Source: RGIG1934 sp045122895 (lineage in GTDB: Bacteria > Bacillota > Clostridia > Lachnospirales > Lachnospiraceae). Taken from it: a DNA stretch of 8,366 bases. The translations under genes were made by a program, and so were the position numbers. The DNA lies in assembly GCA_045122895.1 (NCBI GenBank), contig JBGVIE010000059.1:1-8366 (forward strand), read 5' to 3'. The notes beneath the pieces are model-generated. The model was given only the letters and a program-made list of their open reading frames with translations, did no database searches and was not told where the DNA came from. Positions 7,037 through 8,366 of the stretch are shown here, piece after piece (positions within the stretch are counted from its first letter, which is position 1; each line of letters opens with the position of its first letter).

Positions 7037-7499
7037 TCATACATCTCTGGAAATTCTACCTGTTTCCATTACTATTATCTCATCTGCAAGTACATCCATC
7101 TCAGCCGCGTCATGACATGCTATTATAATTATCTTGTCTCTCTTCTTAAGTTCATCAAGTACATTTCTTATTAACAGTACTCCTTCTTTGTCTATTGCAT
7201 TTATCGGTTCATCAAGAATAATCAAATCCGGTATAGTTATCCAAAAATGCCGGATTCTCTATAAGAGTTCCTACACTCTCCGGAAAACTTATATCCTTCC
7301 ACAATAGTTTCCCATTGATATCTACAGTCCCTGTAGTTGGTTTGATAAGTCCGCATATCATACGCATCAGCATCGTCTTACCACATCCGTTTTTCCCCTG
7401 CAGTCCATACACCTTGCCACTCTCAAATCTGATATTTATATCAGATAAGACATTTGCTCCCTTTATATCCTTTGATATATTTTTTAGTTCTATATACAT
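7037..7499 (-). pseudogene. Broken ABC transporter ATP-binding protein (internal deletion with frameshift)
   Basis: Two fragments of one ABC ATPase lie in different frames. The first starts MYIELKNISKDIKGANVLSD at ATG 7499 (AAAGGA 8 nt upstream). It carries Walker A GKNGCGKT, the GLIKPTTGTV strand and the Q-loop region LIENPAFLDNYTG, then stops at 7212. The second (to the stop at 7037) picks up at PDLIILDEPINAID (Walker B), has the switch histidine in IIIIACHDAAEM and ends in a normal-looking METGRISRDV. What is missing is the roughly 60-65 residues of the helical domain with the LSGGQ-type signature. A deletion near 7225-7233 (ACCGGATTTGAT) plus a frameshift explains this. The product cannot be an active ATPase. 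The family resembles bacitracin/lantibiotic-type exporters. No permease gene is adjacent. Confidence 0.85.
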
Positions 7500-7518
7500 A
7501 ACGTTCATCCTTTACATT

Positions 7519-7794
7519 TTAATTTATTACCTGTACTCTCCTGAGAATCGGACATACTCTGGTGTCCTGTATCTCAAACCAAACAGTAGTATTTTGCACG
7601 TCATTCCATAGTCTTTTACACAAGTTACAGCTAGCTACTGAAAAAACATAATAATATTCACCCGTTTCTCCTTCTTCAAGTTCACTCATTGGTTTCTGCT
7701 TCTTCTCCTGTATTAAATCCGCAATCTCAAACACCATTCCTGTGTGCCAATACTTTGCATATATGTTCATATTATTTCTGTCATTTACTTCCAT
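7519..7794 (-). CDS. Unrecognised small protein downstream of the AgrD-like gene
   Basis: An open frame whose best-placed start is ATG 7794 (MEVNDRNNMNIYAKYW), giving 91 residues. An upstream ATG at 7824 and a downstream one at 7770 are also possible, and none has a strong ribosome site. It overlaps the end of the AgrD-like gene by 14 nt, so translation may be coupled. It is soluble and mixed in charge, with a CxxC pair (C56, C59), a third cysteine at C81 and an aromatic stretch TGEYYYVFSVAS. I recognise no family; it is not AgrA, AgrB or AgrC. It ends 19 nt before the broken ABC ATPase, so it lies in the middle of that transcript. It may be a real accessory protein or a remnant. Confidence 0.5.
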   Translation of the reverse strand: MEVNDRNNMNIYAKYWHTGMVFEIADLIQEKKQKPMSELEEGETGEYYYVFSVASCNLCKRLWNDVQNTTVWFEIQDTRVCPILRRVQVIN

Positions 7795-7891
7795 ACTCTT
7801 TATTTTTTGGAGCTTCTGCCCCATACAGGCATATCCATGATGCTGAATAACATGATACCCTGGCCAAAGATATTAAAATCCTTTCAAGCAT
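7781..7891 (-). CDS. agrD: AgrD-like cyclic lactone autoinducer precursor
   Basis: A 36-residue peptide starting MLERILISLARVSC at ATG 7891, with a very strong GAGGTGAT ribosome site about 5 nt upstream. The layout matches AgrD precursors: an N-terminal amphipathic helix (residues 1-13), a short core and a charged C-terminal tail. The core WICLYGA followed by EAPKNKEY lines up with staphylococcal CDFIM-DEP. Cys21 would close a five-residue thiolactone with Ala25, and Pro28 sits seven residues after the cysteine as in AgrD. Known: AgrB cuts and cyclises such precursors at the membrane, and AgrC/AgrA sense the product. Odd points: Cys14 offers an alternative, Ala is smaller than the usual ring-closing residue, no agrB is present and the neighbouring kinase gene is broken. 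The direct repeats just upstream fit AgrA control. Confidence 0.68.
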   Translation of the reverse strand: MLERILISLARVSCYSASWICLYGAEAPKNKEYGSK

Positions 7892-7923
7892 ACCTATCAC
7901 CTCTTTTCTTTTGGTATGCCCAA

Positions 7924-7952
7924 AGTATAGCAGATGCAAAAAAATAAATCTC
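7924..7952 (-). promoter_or_regulatory. Promoter of the AgrD-like gene
   Basis: A good -10, TATACT (7929-7924), is preceded at 17 nt by GAGATT (7952-7947), a poor -35. Such promoters usually need an activator. The proximal 12-bp repeat ends about 6 bp upstream of the -35. Transcription would start near 7917, about 26 nt before the ATG. Confidence 0.6.
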
Positions 7953-7958
7953 GCCTTT

Positions 7959-7991
7959 TGCATAATCTGTCGATTTTCGTGCATAATCTGT
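7959..7991 (-). repeat. Two 12-bp direct repeats, probable AgrA/LytTR operator
   Basis: ACAGATTATGCA occurs twice without mismatch on the minus strand, at 7991-7980 and 7970-7959, 21 bp start to start (two helical turns). AgrA binds pairs of 9-bp repeats resembling ACAGTTAAG with 12-13 bp between them, the same geometry and a similar ACAG core. The pair lies just upstream of the weak -35. Confidence 0.7.
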
Positions 7992-8033
7992 AATAAAAAA
8001 AGTCTTGACATCCGAAAAATATACTTATAAAAG

Positions 8034-8061
8034 AAAAAGGATATCATTATGATACCCTTTT
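8034..8061 (-). terminator. Rho-independent terminator after the AgrC-like remnant
   Basis: On the minus strand AAAAGGGTATCA (8061-8050) pairs with TGATATCCTTTT (8046-8035) through 12 bp with one G-U wobble and a 3-nt loop, running into TTTTTCTTTT. The remnant's TAA stop is the loop itself. It separates the kinase remnant from the AgrD-like transcript. Confidence 0.75.
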
Positions 8062-8366
8062 CTTATCCTTATTAAGTAACAAAATCTGACAGACAAAATA
8101 ATCTTCCTCTTTATAGAATCCAATCTGTCCATTATATTTTTTTACAGTATTCTTAACACTATTAATACCAATTCCATGAAAATTTGAATCTTACTTGCTA
8201 ATATATTGCATTCTTGTAATCATAAATACTCTGTCTCCATTCTGAGATAAATTTACTTGTTACAGTGATTCGATGTCCAATTACAATAATCGTACCACTA
8301 ATCAAAAGGATATACCATGTTGTGAACCGCAATCTGCATGTTGAGTTTGGTAATAAATCGTGTAGT
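8047..8366 (-). pseudogene. AgrC-like sensor histidine kinase remnant (partial, internally deleted)
   Basis: The downstream part (stop at 8047) reads DSNFHGIGINSVKNTV, KKYNGQIGFYKEEDYF and VCQILL. This is the end of a GHKL ATPase domain of the AgrC type, with the conserved HGIGI glycine box. In its frame a TAA at 8193-8191 follows SK, exactly where intact kinases read TSKxD. The upstream part, in another frame and entering from the window edge, reads RFTTWYILLISGTIIVIGH and then RITVTSKFISEWRQSIYDYK, stopping at 8198. That is a membrane helix with a basic, linker-like tail. The dimerisation helices with the phosphorylated histidine and most of the ATPase domain are absent. The GHKL call is clear; that both parts come from one agrC gene joined by a deletion near 8193-8200 is inferred. 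No working kinase can be made. Confidence 0.65.

Noticed and set aside
8005..8031. A plus-strand promoter: TTGACA at 8005-8010 with TATAAA at 8026-8031.
   Set aside because: The spacer is only 15 nt and the only plus-strand frame after it is a seven-codon ORF inside the terminator hairpin. No plus-strand gene follows.
7781..8047. An 88-codon version of the AgrD-like frame starting near the hairpin.
   Set aside because: The extension would run through the terminator, the direct repeats and the promoter. The strong ribosome site is just before ATG 7891, so the 36-codon form is preferred.
1..8366. CRISPR array, insertion sequence, tRNA or phage attachment site.
   Set aside because: No regularly spaced repeats beyond the two 12-bp operator copies, no transposase or integrase frame, no terminal inverted repeats and no tRNA-like fold were seen by eye.

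Overview
The window looks like chromosomal DNA from a low-GC Clostridia bacterium, most likely a Lachnospiraceae relative. The signs are AT-rich coding, strong AGGAGG-type ribosome sites, a large Bacillus/Clostridium-type SRP RNA, a phosphofructokinase of the GGNGT/PKTIDND type and a dnaX-ybaB-recR cluster. Every convincing gene lies on the minus strand, so transcription runs from high to low coordinates.

Region 1 (8366 to about 7037) is a decayed quorum-sensing neighbourhood. It opens with an AgrC-like histidine kinase remnant: a membrane fragment joined out of frame to the last part of a GHKL ATPase domain, ending in a terminator hairpin. Next come two perfect 12-bp direct repeats 21 bp apart, the geometry of AgrA/LytTR sites, and a promoter with a good -10 and a poor -35. 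That promoter faces a 36-codon AgrD-like cyclic lactone autoinducer gene. An unrecognised gene of about 91 codons and a broken ABC transporter ATPase follow. No agrB or agrA is in the window.

Region 2 (about 6985 to 6622) is the SRP RNA gene with a near-consensus promoter and a strong terminator. It is followed by a CmpB-like (putative ABC-transporter type IV) membrane protein gene at 6559-5777.

Region 3 (5780 to 1) reads as one long operon of tightly packed genes: phosphofructokinase, dnaX, ybaB, recR, a duplicated cysteine-rich miniprotein, a JetA-family protein and the start of a DUF6063/JetB-like gene cut by the window edge. Gaps are 4, 1, 1, 21 and 9 nt, then an 8-nt overlap, and I see no internal terminator. 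Glycolysis, clamp loading and recombinational repair are thus transcriptionally tied to what looks like the kleisin-like first subunit of a Wadjet-type SMC defence complex. If so, the SMC (JetC) and nuclease (JetD) subunits should lie just beyond coordinate 1.

The most notable items are the Wadjet-like genes embedded in a replication/repair operon, the cysteine-rich repeat protein between recR and jetA, and the orphan AgrD-like gene with its own AgrA-type operator.
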